A stretch of 35,067 nt of DNA from Sphaeroforma arctica JP610 (taxonomy: Eukaryota; Opisthokonta; Ichthyosporea; Ichthyophonida): the NCBI RefSeq assembly GCF_001186125.1, contig NW_014039931.1:1-35067 (forward strand), read 5' to 3'. The translations under genes were made by a program, and so were the position numbers. Each line of letters starts with the position of its first letter. The first letter of the stretch is position 1. The notes beneath the pieces are model-generated. The model had not been told where the DNA came from. It did not search any database and saw only the letters and a list, made by a program, of their open reading frames with translations. This document shows positions 1-13,218 of this stretch, in pieces.

Positions 1-40
<40 letters not shown>

Positions 41-71
41 GTGTGTGCGTGTGGGTGTGTGTGTATACTTG

Positions 72-98
<27 letters not shown>
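1..98. repeat. (GT)n/(TA)n microsatellite at window edge
   Basis: About 65 bases of nearly pure GT with a few GC and GGG interruptions run into about 25 bases of TA, ending in GAGAGAG. Reading frames through it are low-complexity Cys/Val or Tyr/Ile strings and are not genes. Confidence 0.95.
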
Positions 99-105
<7 letters not shown>

Positions 106-1339
106 CGACATATTCCAAAGAAAAGTATTGGTAGTGCTTATATGATGGTGACAATGGCCTTTATGTATCTAAATACCTATTCGCAACAGTTTACAAAAGG
201 ATATAAAACTGTGTATAGTAACAGGCATTTGTAAACTTTTAGCTAAAATGTAGTAAATAGTGATACCGCGGAGTACATCGTTTCGTAGATTCCTTTCTTC
301 TCAAGGGCAGTTATAGTGAGAATCGATTTGTACCTTCATTACATAGCCATCCGTCATGGTAAAGCTGTTGAAGGTTGTTGTTATATTCAAAGTTACTTGT
401 GGTTGTGACTATTATTCAATCGTATTTGGTCTTGAACCAGTATTTATATCAACGCTATATGTATTTCAATAGTATTAGAAAAATACACACAACAGGGTAC
501 AGGATGGTGTGTGCATATCGGAACTTCTGAAATCTGAGGTGCGTTTATTTTCCTTTCTTGTGCCAAATTCGGAATTCCAATACCCTTCTTTGGCAGAAAC
601 ATGCATGACGTAACATATTTATACATAGGCTTTTGAAATTTTCAAACTGCGTTTTCATTAGTGGAATTTCAAAATATTTGTTCAATACAGTATGACGTGA
701 TTACATCATATCCAAATTTAAATTGGCATAGAGGCGTCCCCATTACGTATTAAAAGGTACAACGTGCTGAAATTTACACTCAACGTTTACCTTTGTTTGG
801 CCCTATATGTTTGGTAGAGTTGCAATGTATAGACTCTGAGGAGCAATAAATTGGGCGTTTATACCAATATAGTTCGATTATTTGCAGTGTTAGGTCTTAC
901 TTTCTTCTATCCCACTTTTACGTTACGACGTTTGTATTTATACCAATACTTTTTACATCCGTTAAACGTATACGCTGGAATTGAGGTCTACTTTCCGTGA
1001 TGTCATATTTACAGTTTCATGACATCTGACACGCCATCAACGACCAATCAAAACATGTACACAGTGAGAAATAGATACGGTATTGGTACTGGTTATTTTG
1101 ATATATGCTCTATGAGGCACACTACAACGAGTGTAAGAGATGCTATGCGAGTATGCTGCGTTTACGTATGTATGTGAGCAGTGAGTGTGTACACACTCGC
1201 ACTCGCACAAGTGCAATCAATAAATGTATTGAACTGAGATTTAAACACGGAACACGTCGTATTATATTTGATACCTTCACTACCTGTAATACCTCCGCAC
1301 CTCAAGTAAGAACAGGGGAACAAATCAATATCTGGCACT
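99..1339. other. AT-rich spacer upstream of the HutF-M20 gene
   Basis: I see no recognisable coding sequence, RNA gene or mobile element here. It must hold the promoter and 5' UTR of the gene starting at 1340, but no single core-promoter motif stands out. Short open frames (for example the minus-strand one at 444-626) have no recognisable domain or coding composition. Confidence 0.6.
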
Positions 1340-4300
1340 ATGACAGTAGCATCATCTGATATCACACAGCCGAATCAGCGCATATGCGCGGAATGGACTT
1401 GGACAGGCACCTCCTTTGAGCGTGGCATTTTCGTAGGCATTGGAGCTGACGGGGTTATAAGCAGTGTTGAGTTGAGTGAATCGAGTGATCACAATGTGAA
1501 CCACGTAGATGGCATTCTTCTACCTGGTTTTGTGAATGCGCATTCACATGCCTTCCAACGGCTGCTCAGAGGCAAAGGAGAGGTCTACAGTAGCGCTAGT
1601 AAACACAACTCGTTCTGGGGATGGAGAGATGAGATGTATAACCTTGTGAATACCTTAGGTGCAAAGGAATTCAAGGCTGCATGTGTGCTTTGTTTCACTG
1701 AGATGCTAGATGCAGGCATAACCTGTGTAGGTGAATTCCACTACTTCCATCATGGGGACATGCCTTATCAATACGATTCCATAGTTCTCGAGGCAGCAAA
1801 AGAAGTAGGTATACGTATAGTATTGTTGAACGCGTACTATGAGTTCGCTGGATGTGGCAAGAAGGAGCTATCTGAGGCTCAGAAACGCTTTGAAACACAT
1901 GACCTGGATGCGTATTGGAAGCAGTTGGACTCACTTTCTGACTATAAGCGTGGTGTTGTTGCGCACTCTATTCGAGCTGTAGATCCAGGTAAGTACCCTG
2001 ACTACTTGTATTTCTTCATGAGTATTGTAGACTTTAGTATGGACCACGCAGTGATTGTTACAGTGAAATTCAAGGAATACCTATGGATATATATATACAG
2101 GTATCTGCAATTCGGCATGCATATAGATGTAGGTAGTGTTTTTTGTGCTCTATTCGGACTGAATTAAGATGAGTGCCTCTAGTACTTGTTGGTGTCTTGC
2201 GACTTGAAAATAAACTATGTAATGGGATTGACAGTGCTTATAAATGTTATATATATATGTATATATATATGTGTGTGAGAGAGAGAGAGAGAGTATGTTC
2301 TTGTCCAGTAGGCATGCGCATAACTACCGTAATCTATAGCCATTGCATGGCAGAAGTCTTGCATATCAATTTTGCAAGTTCTTGCTACTGTTCTAGTTAT
2401 ACACTCGATATGGCTTACGAGCTGTGAAGCCGTCTGCAATGTGAGTGAGAAGTTTTGAACTGTGTGGATTCACGTCCTCCGGTAGAGTTATAGTGCATGA
2501 GCGTATGGGTGTTTTTTTAATCTGTGTAGCTTAGTGATATCGTACGTACAGTATGTTTTTTGAAACGAATCAAGATATATAAGTAACGTGAATACTTTAT
2601 CGATATACAATTCGGGATCATTCATGACGAATTGGTCCCGCGTATCGGTTCCAATCGCAGTCATACTTGAACCGCATATAAAGTGATCAATTGCCGGCAG
2701 AGTAGGATGTAGCACGCAAAGTACTACTATCACTCTTAACAGTTGGTTTTGGCTCACAGAGGACTGCCTATTAAAAGTTCTGTACCGATTTGAGAAGTCT
2801 GTGTTTACATATACGCTGAAGTAACAGTAGTGTATCAGCAGTTAGGTCTGACCACTGATTGGCAATGCGTATCCGAAACAGTCTCTGCACACCAATTGTT
2901 ACTCCACAATTGAACGTTACCCAGTAATGCCTTCAGAGATATTCGAAAGGTGTGTGCATTTCCGCTTGTACAACTTTGTATCATACCTACACACAGCAAC
3001 AAAAGTCTATCAACGAATTCCTCATACGACAATATTTATCACTCGCCCATACAGTGGAGTTGGGCCTTCTCGTCCGCGGCGCCAGAGACCGCAACCTGCC
3101 ATTCCACATGCACTTAGAAGAACAGGTGGCTGAAATCGAACAGTGCAAAGCTTCCTTCGACAACAAGACACCCCTGCGCGTGCTACTGGATCTGGACATC
3201 AGCCTCGACCACGTGACCCTCGTCCACTGCACACACTCGGAAGACGCTGAGATGCAGGCATTTGTGGCCAGAGGAGGTATGGTGTGTGTATGTCCTTTGA
3301 CAGAGGGAGCCCTAGCCGACGGACTCCCCAACCTGCAGCCCATGAGCGGGCAGATATGCCTGGGCACGGACTGCAACGCGCGCATCGACTTTCTGGAGGA
3401 GATGCGGTGGCTCGAGTACGGCCAGAGAGTTAAGACGAACAGACGGGGTGCTGTTTGTCACGTGGGTACCACGTGGGTACCGGATCTATCTGCGGAGCTG
3501 CTGAGATATGCCACAGAGATGGGGGCTAAGGCGCTTGGGGTGGATGCCGGGTGCATCGAGGTAGGTAAGTTGGCGGACTTTGTGGTGTTGAAGGTGGACT
3601 GTGAGAATGTGATGGAGATGCTGCCGACTGCGATATTCGGTGATGCGGCTGTGGGTGGTGTGTGTGTGGGTGGCAAGTGGGTGCGCGAGTACACCTCATC
3701 GTCTGCAACTGTATCTGCAGACAGTCGCGTACGGAAAGGCGTGACGGTTGACGTTGGTACCGGTTTTGTTAAGAACGGAAATAGCGGGACGCCGCAGAAG
3801 CGAGCTCGAGTAGAGCCGTGTGAAGAGGGTTCTCTAGACCAATCCGAAGCAGCGTGTGTGCGCCGGGTAATGGACGCTGGAGATGACGTGGTGGCGCTCG
3901 CTCGTTCATTGGTGGATATAAATAGCACATCTGGCAGCGAGCAGCACATGGCCGCGGCTGTGACGTCCTGGTTGGTCGCACGGGGGTGGAATGTGGCACA
4001 ACAGGCAGTGGGCAGTAGGTACAATCTGCACTGCGTGCGTAACCATGCCAACGGAGAGGTGAACTCTGCCCCACCAAAGGTGTATATGAACACACACCTC
4101 GATGTGGTACCTCCATGGTTCCCCAGTACAGTAGACGACACCAACCTGTACGGCAGGGGTGCGTGTGACACCAAGTCGCTTATAGCTGCCATGCTCATTG
4201 CCGCACAGACACTCACAGAGACCAATCGCTCGGCTGTGGGTCTGTTGTTTGTGGTCAGTGAAGAAACTACGCACGAGGGCATGATCAAGGCCAACGAGTT

Positions 4301-4919
4301 AGGCATCAACCCGCAGTACCTGATAGTGGGCGAACCAACTGATGCCAAGGTGGTGCTGCTGCAAAAGGGTATACTGAAGTGCACGCTCACGGCCAAGGGA
4401 GTGGCGGCTCACTCCGGGTACCCGCACCTGGGACGTTCGGCTATAGACGACATGCTGGGTGTGTTGGGGGAGATCAGGGCGTACGCCTTCCCACAGAGCG
4501 AATCCCTGGGTGTGACCAATGTGAATGTAGGTAAGATCTCGGGTGGTCAAGCCGTCAATGCCTTGGCCGAAGAGTGCAGCGCTGAGCTGTTGTTCCGACT
4601 CATCAGTGCACCGGAGACTGTGCTAGAGGTGGTTGAAGGCGTATGCTCCAAGTATGCGGATGTCAGTGCGAAGGTGATCACCAAGAACGATCCCGTGGAC
4701 ATGACCTATGTCAATGACCTGATTACTGGGTTCGACTTTGGCACGGCGTGTTTCAATACAGACATCCCGTACTTCAACTTTGATGGCAAGGCTGTACTGT
4801 ACGGCCACGGCTCTATCACCGATGCTCACTGCCCCCGCGAGTACATTGCGCTGAAGGATCTGAAGAGCTTGGTCCCTGCATACGTTGACCTGGTCAAACA
4901 ACTGTCGGATAAGTGCTAG
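1340..4919 (+). CDS. HutF (formiminoglutamate deiminase)-M20 amidohydrolase fusion
   Basis: Two exons, 1340-1988 and 3055-4919, join in phase 1 (CCAG/GTAAGT donor; CCCATACAG acceptor) into about 837 residues. Residues 1-430 match HutF amidohydrolases, which deiminate N-formimino-L-glutamate to N-formylglutamate and ammonia: GFVNAHSHAFQR holds the HxH metal site (H68, H70), then HMHLEEQ (H234, H236), LVHCTH (H274, H277) and GTDCN (D322). A linker of about 50 residues with a basic PQKRARVE patch leads to an M20 metallo-amidohydrolase, residues about 490-837: NTHLDVV (H564, D566), GRGACDTK (D588), SEETTHEG (general base E619, ligand E620), GEPTD (E643) and TDAHCPRE (H808). All M20 catalytic and dinuclear-metal residues are present. 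Both halves lie in one open frame in exon 2, so the fusion is not a splice prediction artefact. The ATG at 1340 gives the N-terminus expected for HutF. No targeting signal is evident, so a cytosolic site is likely. Substrate of the M20 half is inferred, not shown. Confidence 0.9.
1989..3054 (+). other. Intron of the HutF-M20 gene
   Basis: A GTAAGT donor at 1989 and a CAG acceptor ending at 3054 bound this intron. It contains a TA/GA microsatellite at about 2248-2294. Frame reads through the donor to 2167 but has no HutF similarity after residue 216, apart from a short stretch at 2027-2059 discussed as a weak exon-like echo. The ATG at 2952 upstream of exon 2 lies inside the intron and is not a likely start. 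Confidence 0.8.
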
Positions 4920-5024
4920 ATACTCTGCTGCCACAAATGAGATGGGTGCTGGCACCTGTCACTCATGCTGGCTCCTTGCTTGTTAGAGTATCAGCATAAT
5001 ACCAATCATTCGTAACGCTCGCAC

Positions 5025-5056
<32 letters not shown>

Positions 5057-6786
5057 TCATATAGTGTCCATGGTGGTGCTGTGGACGGGTATGCGGGTAA
5101 CTGACTCGGGTAGTATAAATCCTTGCGGCGCGGCATATGGCTGAAGATTGAATTTGAGTTTACTTTGTACATAAGTGCCCTCGGAGTGGCTGATAGTTGT
5201 TAGAAATTATACATAGAGCCAGATTTCTTTCAGTAAACTTGCTTAGTAATATTAACTGACAACCCTCTGTGTATGCTTGGAAAGGACCCCAAAAGGAAGT
5301 TCGCAAATCAATTCGTAATTTAATCCGACCAATCTGTTCAATATTGTATAAGTCGTGGTACTTTATTGAAAGACTTTCACAGAAGTCAGTGCAGTGAACC
5401 CGTCCGCTTGCCTACCATACGCGCATACAAATAAGGAGACGGGCAATGCGTTGTATCATCTCCGGCATACGATGAATGTCATAGCCTTCTTAAAAAAGAA
5501 CAGAAAGCGTAAAAACAGAATGTGTATGTATATAAATAAATCATAGTTGATATTTTCAAATTCAGGTACAAATAGTACTGCACCTGCTAAGTCAGTTCAC
5601 TTAAACTGCTGACGATTTAATTTGTAGATGATCCCCCGGTACTAGCCTGTTTATATATCTGGATACTTGCCACTCATCACAGCCTCGTGAGACTATTATG
5701 TACAACCTGATTGTGGTTCATTGTGATTCAAGATATATAAACCGAGGTCACCCGAGGGTAGTTCCAGAAATTATGTATGTACGCCTATATACTACGGTAG
5801 AGTATGGACGTTAATATATGGCATTGCTTTTATGCATGGTCCTATGTGCAATTTTGTATTATATAGAATGCTTTTGATATAGAATATGATTCTATATGGT
5901 ATTGTATATGGTTGCACCTGAAGTGGGCGTGTGAACTGTATGCATATACCTGGGTCTTGTGCCTCTCACTCTGTCTCACGTATGTATTATTGTTTAAACT
6001 AGGCACTACCTCGAGACCCGGTAGATCGTTTCCTTTATCGACACTTCCTACAAAGTTTTGCAACGACACTTCCTGCAACGTTTTGCAAAGCGCCTAAGTC
6101 TGTGGCTCTATATTCTTTACGTTTCCTCATACATCGTTTAATGCACGTCCCACCTTTAAATATAAATACGGTATTACGAGACGGTAGAGGTGCTCGTGGT
6201 CCTCGTGATAGCCTTGTTGGCTGTAAAACCCAAAAACCCTATATCCCAAAAATCCCTAAAATTTCAAAACTCTAAAAACCTCTCAGTTTTTAAACCGCTT
6301 ATGCTCTCACATAGAATTCTATAACTTTCGTGTGACTGAATTTCAACTCGAGACTGTGGGAACGCTATGTGGGCTGCATCGTGGATCATGGATTCAAATT
6401 GAATTGACGTTAGGTGGGGCGGAGACGAAACGCTTATAGGCATACTTTGATATAGATGTGATTGACACTATCTTCACTCTGCTAACGAGAGACCGACCAA
6501 GCAGTCATTACAGTATACACTGTTATTCAAGCTTGAATGCGTGTTGTCGCATTTTGTTAACTGCTTAAGGTAGATATATACATCTGAACCGTAGAATATG
6601 CGTACAATCTATCTGAATGCCTGTTCCATGGTGTCAGCCATAACGCAATATATGACCTCAGTAATTTAACAATATTGTTCCTATTTGTACATCTCGGCGT
6701 AACATGATGAATAACTTGTACTGTAGTAAGTCTGTACATTTGCATATACAAAAGTTTTAGAATATGACTCTGAATGTATATATCTA

Positions 6787-6850
<64 letters not shown>

Positions 6851-6965
6851 TGTGTATGTGTGTGTGTATGTATATGTATATGAATGTTTGTACGTGTGTG
6901 TGTATGCATGTGTGTATGTATGTATGCATGTATGTATATATATATGTGTGTGTGTGGGTGTGTGT

Positions 6966-7019
<54 letters not shown>

Positions 7020-7108
7020 ATATATATATATATATATAAATGTATATATAGGTTTGAATATTTGAGTTTTGCGATAATATATCAACACCCACTGTTCCCT
7101 TTCTACAG
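4920..7108. other. Intergenic spacer and probable 5' intron of the Myb-like gene
   Basis: No coding region is recognisable. It holds a TA microsatellite at about 5023-5056 and an A/C-rich stretch at about 6220-6290 made of irregular CCCAAAA/CCCTAAAA motifs. The right end (TTCCCTTTCTACAG, ending 7108) is a good splice acceptor six bases before the ATG of the next gene, so the large TA/TG microsatellite just upstream probably lies in a 5' UTR intron; the first, noncoding exon was not located. Confidence 0.55.
6786..7040. repeat. Compound (TA)n(TG)n microsatellite
   Basis: About 250 bases of TA, TG and TATG runs, with interruptions such as TGTGGGTG and TATGCATG. It produces long spurious open frames on both strands that should be ignored. 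Confidence 0.95.
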
Positions 7109-7114
7109 CCAATC

Positions 7115-9623
7115 ATGAGTGATGATGAATCCAATGGCTCTGCGGCTGCTGATTTGGTCCACGACGGCAGTTCAGAGAGATATTCGCCAGAAGAGGACCT
7201 GCAAATGGCCCGCGCATGGGTGGAGGTCGCTACGAATCCTAAGTTTAAGTATGTACTGTATAAGTCCGTATTTCAAGTAGGTATGGTTGCCATGGAGACG
7301 AGGCACAAAGAGATTTTGTGTTTGATTTCTGTGAAGTTTTGGGACCAATGCGGATTTCTATGAGCCGGATTGGAAATCCTTTGTGTATATATCGTTGCGA
7401 ACCGTTAGATCGTAAGCTGATGTAGAGGCTACATTAATAGACATGTACACGCGAATGTGTACTATTCATATCAGTAAGGCTGAAGAACTGGATTTTGCAG
7501 TTCACAATGCACGCCACGTATATCACCCGCCATCGCACCTTGACATTAGGCTGCTTGCCAATAGTCATTTATCCCGATTTGCACTGTCTGTTAGTACAAG
7601 TGGTACCATTGTGCTTGTAACTGATTGGAGAATGTGTACGAGTACCGCATATTGAGGTAAAGATGCTTTCTAATAGTCCATTGACCTGATTTGCACTGTC
7701 TAATATTACCATTGTGCTTGTATCTGATTAGAGTATGTGTACGAGTGCCGCATATTGAGATTAAGCTGCTTGCCAATAGTCCATTCGGCCCACGTATACG
7801 ATCAACACTATATGTTCTGGCTATGGAACCAATGGAATAGAAATTGAAATTAATTAGTTAATTTGACCTACTGATACCTTATAACCCCTGCAGTTGTACT
7901 GGGTCGTTAGACTTCTGGGCCCATGTGTATGAGGAACATTTGGATCTGTGTTGGGAAAATCGTGTGCATGTCGAATCAAAAGGAGCGGAGGATGTCAGAA
8001 TGCGCTTTGCCCACCAAGCGAAAGTATGGATATGACTATAACTGAGAGTGACAAAAGAAAATATGGATATGACTATATGTGAACGTGGCAAGCGAAAGTG
8101 TGGATATGACTATAATTGAGAGTGACAAGGGAAAGTAAAGATATGACCATATGTGAATGTGTCAAGTGAAAGAATGGATATGGCTATACCTGAGAGTGAC
8201 AAGTGAAAGGATGGATATGACTATATGTGAATGTGTCAAGTGAAAGTATGGATATGACTATATCTGGAAGTGTCCTTACAAGTGTAAGCCGCTATCTGTG
8301 TGTACGTATGTGTGTGTGTGTGTGTCCTTGTGTGAGCGTATGTAGGTTTGTGCTCAAGCTGTGGGTCGAGCGGAGAAGGTATTGTCGTTGGTTATTTATA
8401 TACATTACCAAATGGTTTCTGTGTACAGTATGATATGTACTTTATCTCAACTGTTGATGTTTTGGTCATGGGCTCGAAGGGGAAATGCAGAGATGTGCAC
8501 ACGCGCATGTGACTATGCACAACACATGCTAACCACACCATGCATAAAACGTACCTCTGGAGTGTCCTGAGCGGATATCACACCAAACAAAACCCAACAG
8601 CTGGATTAAAAACCCCTTATATCCTACAGACCTGCAACCACCACATGTCATTTCAAGCTATATCACGCATGCTGTTACATACATGATCCCTGTTCTTTGG
8701 GAGCATACCCCTCATGTGCACACAACCGGAACGACGTACGCTTTGTATGGTAGACCTATAGGAATACACGCATATTCGCGATCACTCCTTTGTCAACACG
8801 TATATTATGGTATGCTTGCGATTTTACATATATATACTAATATTGTTATATAGTTCACACATTTATACTATTATTGTTCTAAAGTTTACCTATTTACACT
8901 AATATTGTTCTATAGTTTACACATTTATACTATTATTGTTATATAGTTTACCTATCTACACTAATATTTTTATATAGTTTACACATTTATACTATTATTG
9001 TTCTATAGTTTACCTATCTACACTAATATTGTTATATAGTTTACACATTTATACTATTATTCTTGTATAGTTTACCTATCTACACTAATATTGTTATATA
9101 GTCTACACATCTGTAGTGATACTGTTATATAGTTTTACACAACTTTAGTGATATTGAACAACAGCCTTATAGACGTACGTATTCAAACTTGCGCTTATAC
9201 ACCCACCGCAGGAAACGGATATTATTCATTCTATGGCCATAGACGCTTCTAACTTGTCCAACCCTAGAAGCCAACCAATCCTGAAGTTCTACTTTAGATT
9301 TTAAAGTCTCAGAATCCCAAGTTTCTAAAATTACAAATTCTTAAAATTCTTAAAATCTTCGTCTTAGGAAATTGATCTGTTTCATGCGGTGTGGGAGAAG
9401 CTCAAGTCAATCGACAGCGATGGAGACTTTGACTTTGAAAGCGCAGAGATGTTGGAAAACCGTAAACGTCAAACAACGCGAATGTGGTGAGTTATATGTG
9501 CTTGCACGAACGTTTATATGGGATATGTTACAGATAGATAGCTCTCACGAAGTACTGTAAGAAATGGTAGTATGCTTACATTAGCGTGTGTGTAGTTACG
9601 TTACAGGTAGCTCTCTCGTAGTT

Positions 9624-9659
<36 letters not shown>

Positions 9660-12600
9660 GATATTGTTTACCTGTCATATGAGTGCTCCTACTGGTTCCT
9701 CGATGTGTGCAAGCACTGAAGTGAAGAGTTGTTACACGAAAAAGAAAGAGTCAATGCGCTGAAGTGAGATTGGCAACGACAGATATGTATATTAACTTCA
9801 TACACATGTATATTATCTCCATATACACATGTATATTATATCCATACACATTTCTATATTAGCTGCATACACATGTATACTATCTCCATATACACATGTA
9901 TATTATATCCATACACATTTCTATATTAGCTGCATACACATGTATATTATCTCCTTATACACATGTATATTATCTCCATATACACCTGTATATTAACTCC
10001 ATACACATATGTATATCATCTCCATACACAATGTATATTAGCTCTACTTTGGTGCAGTTCAGGCGAAAATACCAATGAGATATATACAATACAAGCATAT
10101 GTTACACCATGCACGTATCATGTGTTACACCATGCACGTATACAGTCGACATGCATGCCACATACGCCATCCGCACAATCTTAGTACATGTGTTGGCTTC
10201 TGTTGGTTGTACTATAACTATCATCAGGTTCGCCACCAAGCTGTTTAACTATCGCACCGAAATGTACAACGAGAAGATGGAGAGACTCGCCGCTGAGGGG
10301 AAGCATGCCGAAGCGGCAAAGCTGGAGAAACCCGAATTCCTTGTGCAAAATAACAACATAGAGGCGTCTGTGAGAGATGTATGGGAGCTGCTCATTGAGA
10401 TTCCTGAATTCTTTGCGTTGTGTAAGTTTATACGTTTGTATGTCAATACGTTAATGATTTTATACGTATGTTTGTGTTTCTGTATGTCTGTGTGTTGTTA
10501 TACCGAATTCGTTTGTTTATGTTTGCATATACGATTTCTGCTATGTATTTTGTCAGATCATATATATGTATGTGTGTGTGTTTGTGTGTGTGCGTGTGCG
10601 TGTATGCATCTATCTTTCTATGCATGCATGTATATATATGTGTGTGTGTGTGTGTATATATATATATGTGTGTGTGTATATATATATGTGTGTGTGTGTG
10701 TTTATTTATGTTTGTATCTATGTATGTATAGATTTATCTATGTAAGTATGTAATTATGTATATGTATGTATGTATATATATATATAATATTTAGTGTGTG
10801 TGCGTGTGTGCGTGTTTGTCCTCAGGTTCTATATCCCAGGTCACTATGGCTACCATTCAGAATCACAGTCGGACTACATCTCGTTAACCCTAAACCATAA
10901 AACCCAAGCCCACAACCCCTTTTCTCTTTTCCATGCAGTCACTGATATGGACTATGAAGGTGATTGGACGCCGACCAAATTCTTGTATGGCGATCACTCG
11001 GCTGATACAAGCGCACTAATAGAGGTACATTGTTTCACTCTCATTGATAAGCACTTGGTATAATCAACAATACCCCCTCGTGTCAGTAGCATAATCAATA
11101 ACACCCCCTCGTGTCAGTAGCATCATCAACAACACCCCCTCATGTCAGTAGCATCATCAACAATACCCCCTCGTGTCAGTAGCTTAATCAACAACACCCC
11201 CTTGTGTCAGTAGCGTAATCAACAACACCCCCTCGTGTCAGTAGCATCATCAACAACACCCCCTCGTGTCAGTAGCATATTAACAACACCCCCTCGTGTC
11301 AGTAGCATCATCAACAACACCTCCTCGTGTCAGTAGTATGGTCCCTTGTCATTCAGCCACGCGATATAGACCCCATTTACATGGGCACTTCTGCGGGTGA
11401 ACCTAGGGTAAGCAAAGGGTATGCTGGTGATAAGAGCTTGTTGCCGCATATACTCAGCAGATATAGCTACTCTGGTACAGGGAAATACTATACTGGCATG
11501 TGAGTGTAGCAGCGACACTGCAATACTCACATATTCCCCAAATACATGTGCGTCAATAGTGCTATGCAACTAGGGGTCTTTTTATGGGTCTGCTCGTTTA
11601 TGTACAAGCACGCGACAACTGCAAGCGCATGTGAAAACGTTGTGTGAATCAGATCTTAGGATTAGATATATACAAATCTTAGCTGTTTCGCAACAAATCT
11701 CAGCTTTCTCATTTATTCACGTTCGTAGAGATACAGTCATGCACTTGCCATCGATTACTTTTACTGTCAGAGTGTCAACTACTTCACTCATGCATGCATG
11801 CATGTATGTCACGTGCGTGTACTTCTACTGACAGTGTCAACTGCTTCACTCATCCATTCATTCACTCATGTATGTATGTCACGTGTGTGTACTTCTACTG
11901 ACAGTGTCAACTGCTTCACTCATCCATTCATTCACTCATGTATGTATGCCACGTGCGTGTACTTCTACTGCTTCAGTCATCCATTCATTCACTCATGTAT
12001 GTATGTCACGTGTGTGTACTTCTATTGACAGAGTGTCCACTGCTTCATTCATCCATTTATTCACTCATGTATGTATGTCACGTGTGTGTACTTCTACTGG
12101 CAGAGTGTCCACTGCTTCACTCGTCCATATATTCACTCATGTATGTATGTCACATGTGTGTAGGAGAGTGGTGAGGACGACCAATTCACTTCACATAACA
12201 GTCGCGAACAGTCACAGGCAAGAGACGTTCGCTCCATCCACAACGACGGAATTGCTAACACACAACCCCACCCCACGCACAAAAACGGGACGGGCAGAGG
12301 ACTGGCCAGTGCGGATGTAACGGGTATATATATATGTGTGTGTGTGTGTGTATTTATATATGTATTATATATGTACATGTATATGTTTGTATTTATATCT
12401 ATAAATCTATATATTGTATATGTATGTGTGCGTGTGCGTGTGGTGTGCGTGTGTGTGTGTGCATTATATATACATTTTATTTATACCCTTAGTTATTACA
12501 TTTGTACTCAAGTATGAAAAGCTGTATATTTAAGGTATGTTTGTGTTCGAGGACTGCATATATAGTCTGAAGTTGTGTTGCGTGTGTGCACGGATACATA

Positions 12601-13182
12601 ACTACATGACTTGGACGCCTGCGAGAGAGATATACACTGGTACAATACTGACGGTGAGGATGTCTTTTAAACGAACTATACCGGCTATGGCACAGCCAGC
12701 TTAACGGGACAACTTAGTCAACATCACTACACAGCAGCTGAATGTAATTGTGTGTGTGAGTCTGTGTGTATCTGTTCGTACATATGAGAATCGCACTTAA
12801 CATATCCAAGACGCTTTCATACTTACCTCGAGAACGCTGTAACTGTTTTGGTGTATATGTACGTGTGTATTTGTGCATAAGCATATGTATCCTATGTGTG
12901 TAGATATGTGTCAACGGTTATGCGAGGGAATATTTATGCACATCCCCATGCCTAGAGGCGCAATCGAACATGCATTGGAATATATACACGCACATCGCAC
13001 CCTTGATACTGATATAATCGCTTGTATGCAAACCTGTCAAGTCCGTGAGGGCAACAAATCCTACGCATAATATATTGGTAAATGTATATATATATATATG
13101 TATGTATGTATGTATATATAGATATATATNNNNNNNNNNNNNNNNNNNNATTATTTATTATATATATACATATATATGTGTG

Positions 13183-13218
<36 letters not shown>

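Noticed and set aside
2952-3054. Start of a separate second gene at the ATG 2952
   Set aside because: Exon 1 and the frame from 3055 together give a complete HutF domain with matching phase 1 splice sites. The sequence 2952-3054 has no HutF or M20 similarity.
6774-7134. Long open frames on both strands through the TG/TA microsatellite
   Set aside because: They are pure Cys/Val, His/Thr or Tyr/Ile strings produced by dinucleotide repeats. The same applies to frames at 1-234, 10468-10753, 16626-16997 and 18867-19143.
8445-8530. Possible further exon 2 copy in intron 2 of the Myb-like gene (FWSWARRGNAEM, DYAQHM)
   Set aside because: It shares FW, AE and an aromatic-AQH-like ending with exon 2, but spacing and bases do not align well. 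Too weak to list as a copy.
10825-10885. Alternative exon in intron 4 of the Myb-like gene (good CTCAG acceptor, then FYIPGHYGYHSESQ)
   Set aside because: It has an acceptor-like start and faint likeness to exon 5 (FLYGDHSADTSA), but exon 5 at 10939 joins in phase without it and no donor is convincing.
11060-11337. CRISPR-like regular array of 31-bp repeats
   Set aside because: Units abut directly with no unique spacers, there are no cas-like genes and the context is a eukaryotic intron. It is a minisatellite.
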